Shown here: positions 24,201 through 31,028 of the stretch, piece after piece
Layout of the letters: the number at the start of each line of letters is the position of its first letter
Numbering within the stretch: the first letter of the stretch is position 1
Source: an uncultured Bacilli bacterium
Lineage (GTDB): Bacteria > Bacillota_I > Bacilli_A > RF39 > UBA660
Reading direction: 5' to 3'
Length of the DNA: 35,852 bases
Assembly: GCA_944358405.1 (NCBI GenBank)
Contig: CALVQX010000056.1
Coordinates: forward strand, 1 to 35,852
The notes under the pieces: model-generated
Told to the model about the DNA's origin: nothing
What the model saw: the letters and a program-made list of their open reading frames with translations, nothing else
Databases searched by the model: none
Translations under genes and position numbers: made by a program

Positions 24201-24967
24201 AATTCCTCCTTAAATTGATTTGGCAAAATACAATCAGCTCCATGAAGCATAAACTCCTCTTTGCTTAGACCGATGAGACAATTAGAAAACTCTTTGTTTT
24301 CAATAACCACTCGATCTGGTCGAAAACAAGGAATCACTCCATTGGTATTCAATGCTTTATATGGGACATAAATGAAGGGAGATTTTTGAATAGAAATACT
24401 AGAACTAACTAAAATAACCGATCGCTTTTTATAAGGATCTTTTAATTGATTTCCCGTATCCAGCATTCCTTTTAATTTATATGTTTTTCTTCCAATAGAT
24501 ATTTCTACTTCATACATATTAGAATATACATTCTTATATTGAATATTTTCTTTGATATAGGTATAAATAATAATGGGTGTTACAATCAACATTACAAAAA
24601 AATTTAAAGCCAATCCATGATTGACAAATAATACCCCTTGATTTTGATAAGAGATACTACCATCAAATAAGTAAAGCGTTCCGCCTAAAATAATACTAAG
24701 TAGATAAAAATAGCCAATATTTCTTAAAAAGTTCTTTTTCCCAAAAGTAACCAAAATAATAAGAATACTAATACCTACTTTAAATAAAAATAACGTAAGT
24801 GAATTCAAAGAAAAAAACAACAATAAAATAGAACTAGACGCGACCAAACTGCCTAATAATAGTCTTTTTAAAGAAATCGTCTCCTTTAAAATTCGTTTTG
24901 TTCCATATAATAAAAGAAAATCAAAGAAAAAATTAAGTAATACAACAAAATCTAAATATACTTTCAT
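24197..24967 (-). CDS. spoIIGA: Sigma-E processing peptidase SpoIIGA
   Basis: 256 residues. The N-terminal half has five or so TM helices, starting MKVYLDFVVLLNFFFDFLLL, as in the family. The C-terminal half is an aspartic-protease-like domain with the catalytic LDTGNQL motif (about residue 167) and ADCILPNQF near the end. In Bacillus it dimerises in the septal membrane and cleaves pro-sigma-E when signalled by SpoIIR. Start by GGTGATATAA before ATG. The terminator of the upstream gene lies between, so spoIIGA-sigE is its own unit, presumably under Spo0A; I could not identify a convincing 0A box. Confidence 0.94.
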   Translation of the reverse strand: MKVYLDFVVLLNFFFDFLLLYGTKRILKETISLKRLLLGSLVASSSILLLFFSLNSLTLFLFKVGISILIILVTFGKKNFLRNIGYFYLLSIILGGTLYLFDGSISYQNQGVLFVNHGLALNFFVMLIVTPIIIYTYIKENIQYKNVYSNMYEVEISIGRKTYKLKGMLDTGNQLKDPYKKRSVILVSSSISIQKSPFIYVPYKALNTNGVIPCFRPDRVVIENKEFSNCLIGLSKEEFMLHGADCILPNQFKEEL

Positions 24968-24992
24968 TTATATCACCAGCACCATCATAAAA

Positions 24993-25021
24993 TAAAAAAA
25001 GCAACATATCTGTCGCTTTTT
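24993..25021 (-). terminator. Terminator of the gene at 25032-25346
   Basis: Minus strand stem AAAAAGCGACA (25021-25011) / TGTTGCTTTTT (25006-24996) with one G-U pair, GATA loop, ending in T7. Confidence 0.75.
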
Positions 25022-25031
25022 CGAAAAAAAA

Positions 25032-25346
25032 CTAAATTTTTTTCTTATGAATAAATATCTTGATAATATATGATAAGAAGATGATCATTAAAATGACAAA
25101 AGCCCATTTTAAAATAGAATTGATCAAGCCCATCGTATATTTATCGATAATTCCAAAAATACTTTCTGGAACATATTTTCCAATGACTGCACTCACATCC
25201 GGTAAGCCTATATTATTTTTAATAAAAGTTAAAATTCGTAATGTAATATCGACAATCGCCATGAAAAATATAAAAGATGAAAACCGTTTAAAGAACATGA
25301 CCACAATCAAAATTAATACAATTAATACTACTAAATCTATGTACAT
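25032..25346 (-). CDS. Unknown small membrane protein
   Basis: 104 residues. There are hydrophobic segments at about 3-20 and 24-42, a more polar middle (NNIGLPDVSAVIGKYVPES), then a helix at about 78-98 and a basic tail KIFIHKKKI. I recognise no family; the N-terminus is only loosely CvpA-like. AGGAGG precedes the ATG. It lies just upstream of spoIIGA-sigE but is closed off by its own terminator. GATACAAT lies 34-27 nt upstream of the start, close to a sigma-E -10 consensus, but no matching -35 was found. Confidence 0.75.
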   Translation of the reverse strand: MYIDLVVLIVLILIVVMFFKRFSSFIFFMAIVDITLRILTFIKNNIGLPDVSAVIGKYVPESIFGIIDKYTMGLINSILKWAFVILMIIFLSYIIKIFIHKKKI

Positions 25347-25407
25347 AAATCCTCCTCTATTCTCCTATTTATTGTATCATAGATCTAGAAAGTTTTCTAC
25401 AAAATAA

Positions 25408-26121
25408 TTACTCCAAGACATCATTTGGCAGAACTTGACTATTTTTAGGATAGATAGTAATTTTATTATTTTTATAGATTGCTAATAAAATATTTTCATA
25501 GCTATCATAGCCTTGCACTTTGAATTGCTTATCAAACCATTCTCTAGATTTATCCGTATTTTGAGCATTCTTTTTCATAAATTTACCATCAATAATAATA
25601 TTTGCAGTTAAGCAATCAGGAACTGTTTTCATTCCCAAATCCTTTTTCGTAGGTTGAGACGAAGCATCTTTGGAAAGAAAACTAATTTTCCCATTCGCCT
25701 CCATAATTGCATAAGAAACATCGCTTAAATCAAAATATCCAGCATTACGTGCTTGTTCTAGTAAATCATTAATATCGATATTAGCCTTTCGTAAAGACGA
25801 AAGTAAGATCTTTCCATTTTCTATAATTACAGTCGGAACACCAATAATAAGACGACGAAAAATAATACTTTTCATTGAAATAATAGAAACCAAAAATCCA
25901 AAGACTCCAAAAGTAATCATAGCAACCACACCATTCATATATTGCCCATCGATATCCATCGTCATCTCTGCAGTAAAATTTCCAATAGAAATTCCAATTA
26001 CATAATCAAACAAGCTAAGTTCCGAAACTTGCTTTTTTCCCAACAACTTCGTAACTCCAAACAAAATTACTAAACTGACCACACTTTTTAATATAATAGA
26101 AAAAATTTCCTCCAAATTCAT
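25408..26121 (-). CDS. DUF421/YetF-family membrane protein
   Basis: 237 residues from the chosen start. Three N-terminal TM helices contain GVTKLLGKKQVSELSLFDYVIGISIGN, the hallmark of the YetF (DUF421) family, followed by a soluble domain with IENGKIL, NIDINDLLEQAR and YAIMEANGKISFL. Bacillus relatives (YetF, YdfS, YrbG) are membrane proteins found in spores or vegetative cells; some contribute to germinant-receptor-independent spore functions. ATG 26121 is chosen because GGTGATACTT precedes it; the in-frame upstream ATG overlaps that site. About 60 bp separate it from the gene downstream. Confidence 0.9.
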   Translation of the reverse strand: MNLEEIFSIILKSVVSLVILFGVTKLLGKKQVSELSLFDYVIGISIGNFTAEMTMDIDGQYMNGVVAMITFGVFGFLVSIISMKSIIFRRLIIGVPTVIIENGKILLSSLRKANIDINDLLEQARNAGYFDLSDVSYAIMEANGKISFLSKDASSQPTKKDLGMKTVPDCLTANIIIDGKFMKKNAQNTDKSREWFDKQFKVQGYDSYENILLAIYKNNKITIYPKNSQVLPNDVLE

Positions 26122-26165
26122 AAGTATCACCATTTTTAGTATGAAATATTTAAAAAAAAGTATAC

Positions 26166-26193
26166 AAAAAGAAAAGGAGAAACGATCTCCTTT
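26166..26193 (-). terminator. spoIVB terminator
   Basis: Minus strand stem AAAGGAGA (26193-26186) / TCTCCTTT (26180-26173), five-nt loop, then TCTTTTT. It begins within the spoIVB stop codon. Confidence 0.75.
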
Positions 26194-27172
26194 ATTTTTC
26201 TCCTTCCTCTAACATTGTTGTAATAAAAATACCATATCCTTTTGTAGTATCATTTACGATCACGTAGTTAACTGCACCGATAATTTTATCATTCTGTATA
26301 ATAGGAGAACCACTCATTCCCTGAATGATTCCACCAGTTTCATTAAGCAATCTTTCGTCTGTAATCTCAAATAAAATATTTTTCGTTTTACTATTATCAT
26401 CCAATCCGATGATGTTAATAGCAAACTCTTCTATTGTATCTCCAGAAATTACAGTACGAATCTTGGCAGCACCAGTCGTAATCTCCTCTTTTTCTCCAAC
26501 TTCTATTTTTTCTCTATTAGAAATATCTTCTGTATAAGTTCCAAAGATTCCGGAAATTTCATTTTCATAAATGGTTCCGTAAACCTCAGACTTATCATAA
26601 GTGGCATTTTTTTCACCGGCACTACCATTTCTACTTTTTACAATACTAGAAACAGAGGCGTCAAAGATTTTTCCATCTTTAATTTCAAACTTAGAAGCTG
26701 TGGTACTATCAAAAATTTCATGTCCTAATGCTCCAAATATTTTACTATTAGGATCAATATAAGTTAAAGTACCAATTCCATTGATCTTATCCTTCACGTA
26801 TAATCCGGTTTTTAATACTTGATTTTCATCTTCTTTTAAAGTCAGATATACATCTTTTAATGTATCATCTCTACTGACTGTAAAATGAACCTGGGACGAG
26901 GATTCTTCTACGGTTTTTACCATTGCTTCTATACTATCAACAGGAGTATCATTTACTTCTAAAATAAGATCTCCAACTGCAAAGCCTGCATCCTTGGCTA
27001 TATATTCATTATCAATTTTATAAAAACCGACAACCAAGACTCCTTTTGAATTCACTTCAATTCCTATGGTTTCTCCTCCGGAAATAACATAATTTGAATA
27101 AGCATAAGTATTTATGGGCAAGATAAGAAGAAGGTAGAAAGAAATTGCTAGTAGTTTGTTTTTAAATTTCAA
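26192..27172 (-). CDS. spoIVB: SpoIVB serine peptidase (S55), forespore signalling
   Basis: 326 residues, shorter than Bacillus SpoIVB (about 425) mainly at the N-terminus. The N-terminal hydrophobic anchor/signal is followed by a PDZ domain (about 35-110; GIEVNSKGVLVVGF, AGFAVGDLILEVND). The S55 peptidase domain has catalytic His in FGALGHEIFD, Asp in EITDERLLN, and Ser287 in IIQGMSGSPII. In Bacillus it is secreted from the forespore and triggers sigma-K processing through BofA/SpoIVF. Start is TTG 27172, with AGAGGTGAT just upstream. It is monocistronic. Confidence 0.93.
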   Translation of the reverse strand: MKFKNKLLAISFYLLLILPINTYAYSNYVISGGETIGIEVNSKGVLVVGFYKIDNEYIAKDAGFAVGDLILEVNDTPVDSIEAMVKTVEESSSQVHFTVSRDDTLKDVYLTLKEDENQVLKTGLYVKDKINGIGTLTYIDPNSKIFGALGHEIFDSTTASKFEIKDGKIFDASVSSIVKSRNGSAGEKNATYDKSEVYGTIYENEISGIFGTYTEDISNREKIEVGEKEEITTGAAKIRTVISGDTIEEFAINIIGLDDNSKTKNILFEITDERLLNETGGIIQGMSGSPIIQNDKIIGAVNYVIVNDTTKGYGIFITTMLEEGEK

Positions 27173-27254
27173 AAAATCACCTCTTTAAAAACGATACTAC
27201 ACTATTATTGTTTTCTAGAAATTAAAAAATATATAACATAAATTTTACCAATTA

Positions 27255-27292
27255 CGATTTGACACTAGTTTTTGACATTTTTTTTGACATTT
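27255..27292 (+). repeat. Three phased TTGACA direct repeats
   Basis: TTGACA occurs at 27259-27264, 27272-27277 and 27284-27289, starting 13 and 12 bp apart. Repeats 2 and 3 share the longer TTTTTGACATTTTT. Only the third is positioned as a -35 box. The other two could be activator or repressor sites, or tandem -35 copies. Confidence 0.7.
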
Positions 27293-27312
27293 TTATAAAA
27301 AAAAAGTATAGT
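27284..27312 (+). promoter_or_regulatory. Promoter of the 27331 operon
   Basis: TTGACA (27284-27289), 17 bp, TATAGT (27307-27312). A second overlapping -10-like TATACT is at 27313-27318. The start near 27319 leaves about 12 nt of leader, AGGTGATGAAAG, before ATG 27331. Confidence 0.75.
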
Positions 27313-27330
27313 TATACTAGGTGATGAAAG

Positions 27331-27951
27331 ATGAGTATAGAACGAGAAATTTTAACACATGATGATTATAATAGAATCCAAGATAAATGTACGAGAAAAA
27401 ACACAGTAGGAAATAACAGAAAAGGAATGATGGTAGATAAGAAAAAGGTAAAAAACGCGCTTCTTGCTAGTTGCATGCTAGGTGCAATTGCATCTGGCGT
27501 AACAATAACTGCCGGAAATAGTCTAGTTACAACTTTTAAAGAAAATAGTGCTCTTACTGCAGAATGCTTAGAATTTCATAGTGATGTGATTAGCCCTAAT
27601 GCCCATAGAACCACAGATAATAAAGGATATTACTATGATTATCTAAGAATTGCTCAAGAAATAAACAAAGATGGAAATATATCTGAAGAAGAACTTTATT
27701 ATACTTATTATAGCCTTGGAGAAGAAAATACAAACAACGTAATAAAATACTTACATGCCGCTTATGAAAACGTTGAAGACTTTTTAGCACAACATAATTA
27801 CAAAAACATTAAGGACTGGCGAAAAGCAGAAGTCAAAAAATTAAGTTTAAAAGAATCTATTGAAAAGCAACAGGAAAAATTAAATGCCATGCAAAACGAT
27901 TTGCAAATCCAAACCGCAACGATGCAAAATACAACATTAGGAGGAAAATAA
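27331..27951 (+). CDS. Unknown single-pass membrane protein
   Basis: 206 residues. The cytoplasmic N-terminus of about 40 residues is basic; one TM or signal-anchor helix follows (NALLASCMLGAIASGVTITAG, about 43-62). The remaining 140 residues are polar, with HRTTDNKGYYYDYLRIAQEI, then a Glu/Tyr-rich helix (NISEEELYYTYYSLGEENTN), ending in a coiled-coil-like EKQQEKLNAMQNDLQIQTA. No family recognised. It overlaps the next gene by one base (TAATG) and its promoter carries TTGACA repeats. An extracytoplasmic or spore-related role is possible but not shown. Confidence 0.75.
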   Translation: MSIEREILTHDDYNRIQDKCTRKNTVGNNRKGMMVDKKKVKNALLASCMLGAIASGVTITAGNSLVTTFKENSALTAECLEFHSDVISPNAHRTTDNKGYYYDYLRIAQEINKDGNISEEELYYTYYSLGEENTNNVIKYLHAAYENVEDFLAQHNYKNIKDWRKAEVKKLSLKESIEKQQEKLNAMQNDLQIQTATMQNTTLGGK

Positions 27952-28178
27952 TGAACGTAGAAGTAATTACAATTGATAATCAGGATTATATGATTATCAA
28001 AGAACTCAAAAAAGAAAACATCAATTACATCTATTTATCTAATATGAATGATGAAAAAGATATTTTAATAAAAAAAATAACGGATGATAATCCAAATTAT
28101 TTACTATCCTTAGATAGTAGTGAAGAATTTCAAAAGGCACTGTTGCTATTTTTAAACGACCAATTCCCAAGCGACTAA
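27951..28178 (+). CDS. Unknown 75-residue acidic protein
   Basis: Small soluble protein. The pattern VEVITIDNQDYMIIKELKKE followed by a NYIYLSN strand resembles the short beta-strand proteins of the DUF1292/YrzB type (a sequence like x-I-x-D-x-x-x-Y-x-I-x-x-x), but identity is too low to call. It is translationally coupled to the gene at 27331 through TAATG with GGAGG in the upstream tail, and is closed by a strong terminator, so the two form one operon. Confidence 0.72.
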   Translation: MNVEVITIDNQDYMIIKELKKENINYIYLSNMNDEKDILIKKITDDNPNYLLSLDSSEEFQKALLLFLNDQFPSD

Positions 28179-28204
28179 AAAATCCAGAAATCTCTGGATT
28201 TTTT
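28177..28204. terminator. Bidirectional terminator before xseB
   Basis: Twelve-bp perfect stem AAAAAATCCAGA (28177-28188) / TCTGGATTTTTT (28193-28204), four-nt loop AATC. It serves the plus-strand operon and the convergent xse operon. Confidence 0.9.
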
Positions 28205-28437
28205 TATGCCTCTACTTGAAAATCAACAACATCGCCATTTTGCTCAACTAATTTTGTAATAGCGTCTTCTGCTGATTTTAATTTCTCATCGCAAGTTTTG
28301 GCTAATTTCATAGCACGATTAAATTCATTAATTGCTTCATCTAATGGAACTTCTCCACTTTCTAATTTTTTTACAATTACTTCTAATTGCTCTAAGCTCT
28401 CCTCAAAGCTTAATTCTTTTTCAACTTTCTTTTCCAC
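28204..28437 (-). CDS. xseB: Exodeoxyribonuclease VII small subunit
   Basis: 77 residues with the family core FEESLEQLEVIVKKLESGEVPLDEAI (here in two pieces, residues 9-34), predicted as a two-helix hairpin that packs on XseA. Start is GTG at 28437, preceded by GAGGTGAT. It is the last gene of the mutS-nusB-xse operon, 14 nt after xseA. Confidence 0.94.
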   Translation of the reverse strand: MEKKVEKELSFEESLEQLEVIVKKLESGEVPLDEAINEFNRAMKLAKTCDEKLKSAEDAITKLVEQNGDVVDFQVEA

Positions 28438-28451
28438 TTTATCACCTCATT

Positions 28452-29705
28452 TTAAATTACTTTGGTTTGAATTACTCCATCTTGAAATTCAACATCTAAA
28501 GAATCACCAGATTTAATTTTCTTGCAACTAGTAATCACCTTACCGTCTATCTTAGCCATTGCATATCCACGTTTTAAAGTAAGTAATGGACTTAATGTTT
28601 CCAATTTAGATAAAACTTGTAAATAGTGATTTTGTCGTTTTTCTAATAATTGATATGGTTGCTGTAAAACATAAGAATTTTTAATTTTTAAAAATTCTTT
28701 TTCTTTTTTAGAAAATAGCTGTTGCATACTATATTTGAATCGTTCTAATATTGCATCAAATCGCATTTCTTTAGTTTGATAAATAGAAATTGGATTTGTA
28801 AAAATATATCTACTAGTTAGCTTATTTAATGACTGACGATAACTTTGAATTTTATTTTGCATTCCCTTATTTAAACGAATCGTCAATTGATTTAAATAAT
28901 TTTGAACATCACTTACTTCAGGAACCGCAAGCTCTGCAGCTCCAGTTGGCGTAGGAGCTCTTAGATCAGCAACAAAATCAGCAATCGTAAAATCCACTTC
29001 ATGTCCCACAGCACTAATAACGGGAATAGGACATTGATAAATTGCTCTAGCAACAATTTCTTCGTTAAAAGGCCACAAATCCTCAATACTACCACCACCA
29101 CGACCAACAATTAATGTATCTATATCAAATTGTTCACTAAGTTGAATCTGTCTCACAATATCTGCCGCAGCTTCTTCGCCTTGAACTAAAGATGGAAAAA
29201 GATAAACCTCGGCTAGTGGCCATCTTCTTTTGATGGTAGAAATGATGTCTTTAATTGCTGCTCCTGTCGGTGCAGTAACCACCCCTACTCTTTTAGGAAT
29301 CCTTGGAATTTTTTTCTTTTTACTTGGATCAAATAAGCCTTCTTTTTCTAGTTTTTGTTTTAGTTGCTCAAAAGCAATATATAAATTTCCTATTCCATCT
29401 TCTAACATGTCATTCACATAAATTTGATAAGCACCAGTTGCTTCAAAAATACTAACCTTTCCACTAACCAATACCTTCATTCCATCTTGAGGTAAAAATT
29501 TCATTCTCTTCGCACTAGAAGCAAACATAATAGCATTAATTCTACTACCTTCATCTTTTAAAGTAAAATAAAAGTGTCCTCTACTATGTGCCTTAAAATT
29601 AGAAATTTCCCCTTTTAAAAACACTTCATTTAAATGAATATCATTATCAATTTTATATTTAATATACTTGGTCAGTTGAGAAACTGTAATATATCGATCA
29701 TTCAT
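28452..29705 (-). CDS. xseA: Exodeoxyribonuclease VII large subunit
   Basis: 417 residues. The N-terminal OB fold has ISNFKAHSRGHFYFTLKDE. The catalytic domain has VGVVTAPTGAAIKDI, DTLIVGRGGGSIEDLWPFNEE and PVISAVGHEVDFTIAD (conserved Gly/Glu/Asp), and a helical C-terminal half binds XseB. It cuts ssDNA from both ends during repair. ATG 29705 is chosen, one nt past the nusB stop and after GAGGAAG. The open frame 14 codons further upstream lies inside nusB. Confidence 0.95.
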   Translation of the reverse strand: MNDRYITVSQLTKYIKYKIDNDIHLNEVFLKGEISNFKAHSRGHFYFTLKDEGSRINAIMFASSAKRMKFLPQDGMKVLVSGKVSIFEATGAYQIYVNDMLEDGIGNLYIAFEQLKQKLEKEGLFDPSKKKKIPRIPKRVGVVTAPTGAAIKDIISTIKRRWPLAEVYLFPSLVQGEEAAADIVRQIQLSEQFDIDTLIVGRGGGSIEDLWPFNEEIVARAIYQCPIPVISAVGHEVDFTIADFVADLRAPTPTGAAELAVPEVSDVQNYLNQLTIRLNKGMQNKIQSYRQSLNKLTSRYIFTNPISIYQTKEMRFDAILERFKYSMQQLFSKKEKEFLKIKNSYVLQQPYQLLEKRQNHYLQVLSKLETLSPLLTLKRGYAMAKIDGKVITSCKKIKSGDSLDVEFQDGVIQTKVI

Positions 29706-29706
29706 A

Positions 29707-30108
29707 CTATTTTTCTTCCTCATGATAAATTTTATCCAAAACACCATTGATCATTTTAACAACGGCATCATCAGAATATATTTTAGAAAGTTCAATTGCT
29801 TCATTAATCGCAACAACACTAGGTGTTTCTGTATACATTAACTCATAAATTCCCAAAGCTAAAATCGCTTGATCTACTTTATTTAAGCGATCGATAGTCC
29901 AATCCTTTAAATATTTATTTGCCAAAGCATAAATTTCTTTTTTATGTGCTAAAATCCCTTCAACACTAGTATTTACAAAATCATTTTCTACTTCTAATTG
30001 CTCCTTAATCAATTTAGAAGTATCATAATCTAAATGGGCATCTTCCAAAATATTGATTTGATAAATTACTTTCATAATAACTTCACGAAGTTCACTTCTG
30101 TTTTTCAT
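29707..30108 (-). CDS. nusB: Transcription antitermination factor NusB
   Basis: 133 residues, all-helical. It has [13 protein letters not shown] at the N-terminus and the NusB core [23 protein letters not shown] followed by [15 protein letters not shown] and a GVLDKI end. With NusE it supports antitermination, mainly at rRNA operons. ATG 30108 is chosen (AGG 9 nt upstream); the in-frame ATG at 30117 directly abuts the AAAGG site. Confidence 0.94.
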   Translation of the reverse strand: MKNRSELREVIMKVIYQINILEDAHLDYDTSKLIKEQLEVENDFVNTSVEGILAHKKEIYALANKYLKDWTIDRLNKVDQAILALGIYELMYTETPSVVAINEAIELSKIYSDDAVVKMINGVLDKIYHEEEK

Positions 30109-30121
30109 ATCATTCATCCTT

Positions 30122-31024
30122 TCAATGCTTTTGTTTTATAATTTGTGGTTCCAAAGCCACTTTATCAATAAATTTCTCAACATTATAAGAATCCATACTA
30201 AAATTTCTTTTATTTAATAAAGAATTTTCTAAATTTAATACTTTATTAAGTTTATTTTGCCAATCTGTATATCTGCTTCCTAAAAAATTATATAACATAG
30301 TAGACTCATTGACAATAGACTCTTGGAAAGAAGATACAGGCTGAGGAGTTTGATAATCATAAAAAGGAGCACAATCAATATCTCCAGTAACAAATAATTG
30401 CATATGTTGGTCTGACTCATCATTTGTTGGAAGAAATGAAATAGTTAATTGTAAATCAGGAATAATATAATCTTTTTCCCTGATTTCTTGCTTAATCCTT
30501 CTTAGAGCATCAACATAATCAAAAATTTCATTTCTTCCGGATAAATCATTCAACTCAATTTTCAATTCCGCAGATTGTTCCTCTGCCTCATGATCATAAC
30601 AGTCTTTTTCTATTTGAATCGTTTGAATCACGTAGTCATCTGAATGAGGGTTTTCTAAAAAAGTAAAAGTCGTAGCTTGAAAATAATCCTCTTTTTCTCC
30701 AAAAAACATTTCAATATAGGAATATACTAAACTTCCTGGTTCCTCCCCTTCACTAATTGCCACAGTAGCTTGATAATCATAACTATCCCTATCCTTAATA
30801 ATACAAGAATATTCCACCTTTTCTTTTCCCTCACTAGAATCTACTACGATTATTTTCGCTTGATCTTCTGGATACAGCTCTATATACATCTCATCTTCAT
30901 CAATCTCCCTTATTTCATAAGTTAACTCATCGCTGATTATATCTCGAACCATTTGCTGATAAACTCTACTTTTCGAAAGATTAGGAGCCCATTTATCTAA
31001 TATATAATATATATCATATCTCAT
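30122..31024 (-). CDS. Unknown 300-residue acidic protein in the mutS-nusB operon
   Basis: I recognise no family. The protein is cytoplasmic by sequence (no signal or TM) and very rich in Asp/Glu/Tyr, with alternating strand-like segments ([56 protein letters not shown]) suggesting a beta-rich domain. The C-terminal 60 residues look helical and more basic ([19 protein letters not shown]). Its start is 4 nt past the mutS stop with AAAGGAAT inside mutS. It precedes nusB by 13 nt, so it is co-expressed with repair and transcription factors and sits where mutL often follows mutS. It has no MutL (GHKL) motifs. Confidence 0.8.
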   Translation of the reverse strand: MRYDIYYILDKWAPNLSKSRVYQQMVRDIISDELTYEIREIDEDEMYIELYPEDQAKIIVVDSSEGKEKVEYSCIIKDRDSYDYQATVAISEGEEPGSLVYSYIEMFFGEKEDYFQATTFTFLENPHSDDYVIQTIQIEKDCYDHEAEEQSAELKIELNDLSGRNEIFDYVDALRRIKQEIREKDYIIPDLQLTISFLPTNDESDQHMQLFVTGDIDCAPFYDYQTPQPVSSFQESIVNESTMLYNFLGSRYTDWQNKLNKVLNLENSLLNKRNFSMDSYNVEKFIDKVALEPQIIKQKH

Positions 31025-31028
31025 AAGC

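Noticed and set aside
24968..25031. Spo0A box upstream of spoIIGA
   Set aside because: TGTCGC at 25011-25016 resembles part of a 0A box but is the arm of a terminator hairpin.
29706..29747. Upstream extension of xseA
   Set aside because: It lies inside nusB in another frame; GAGGAAG positions the ribosome at ATG 29705.
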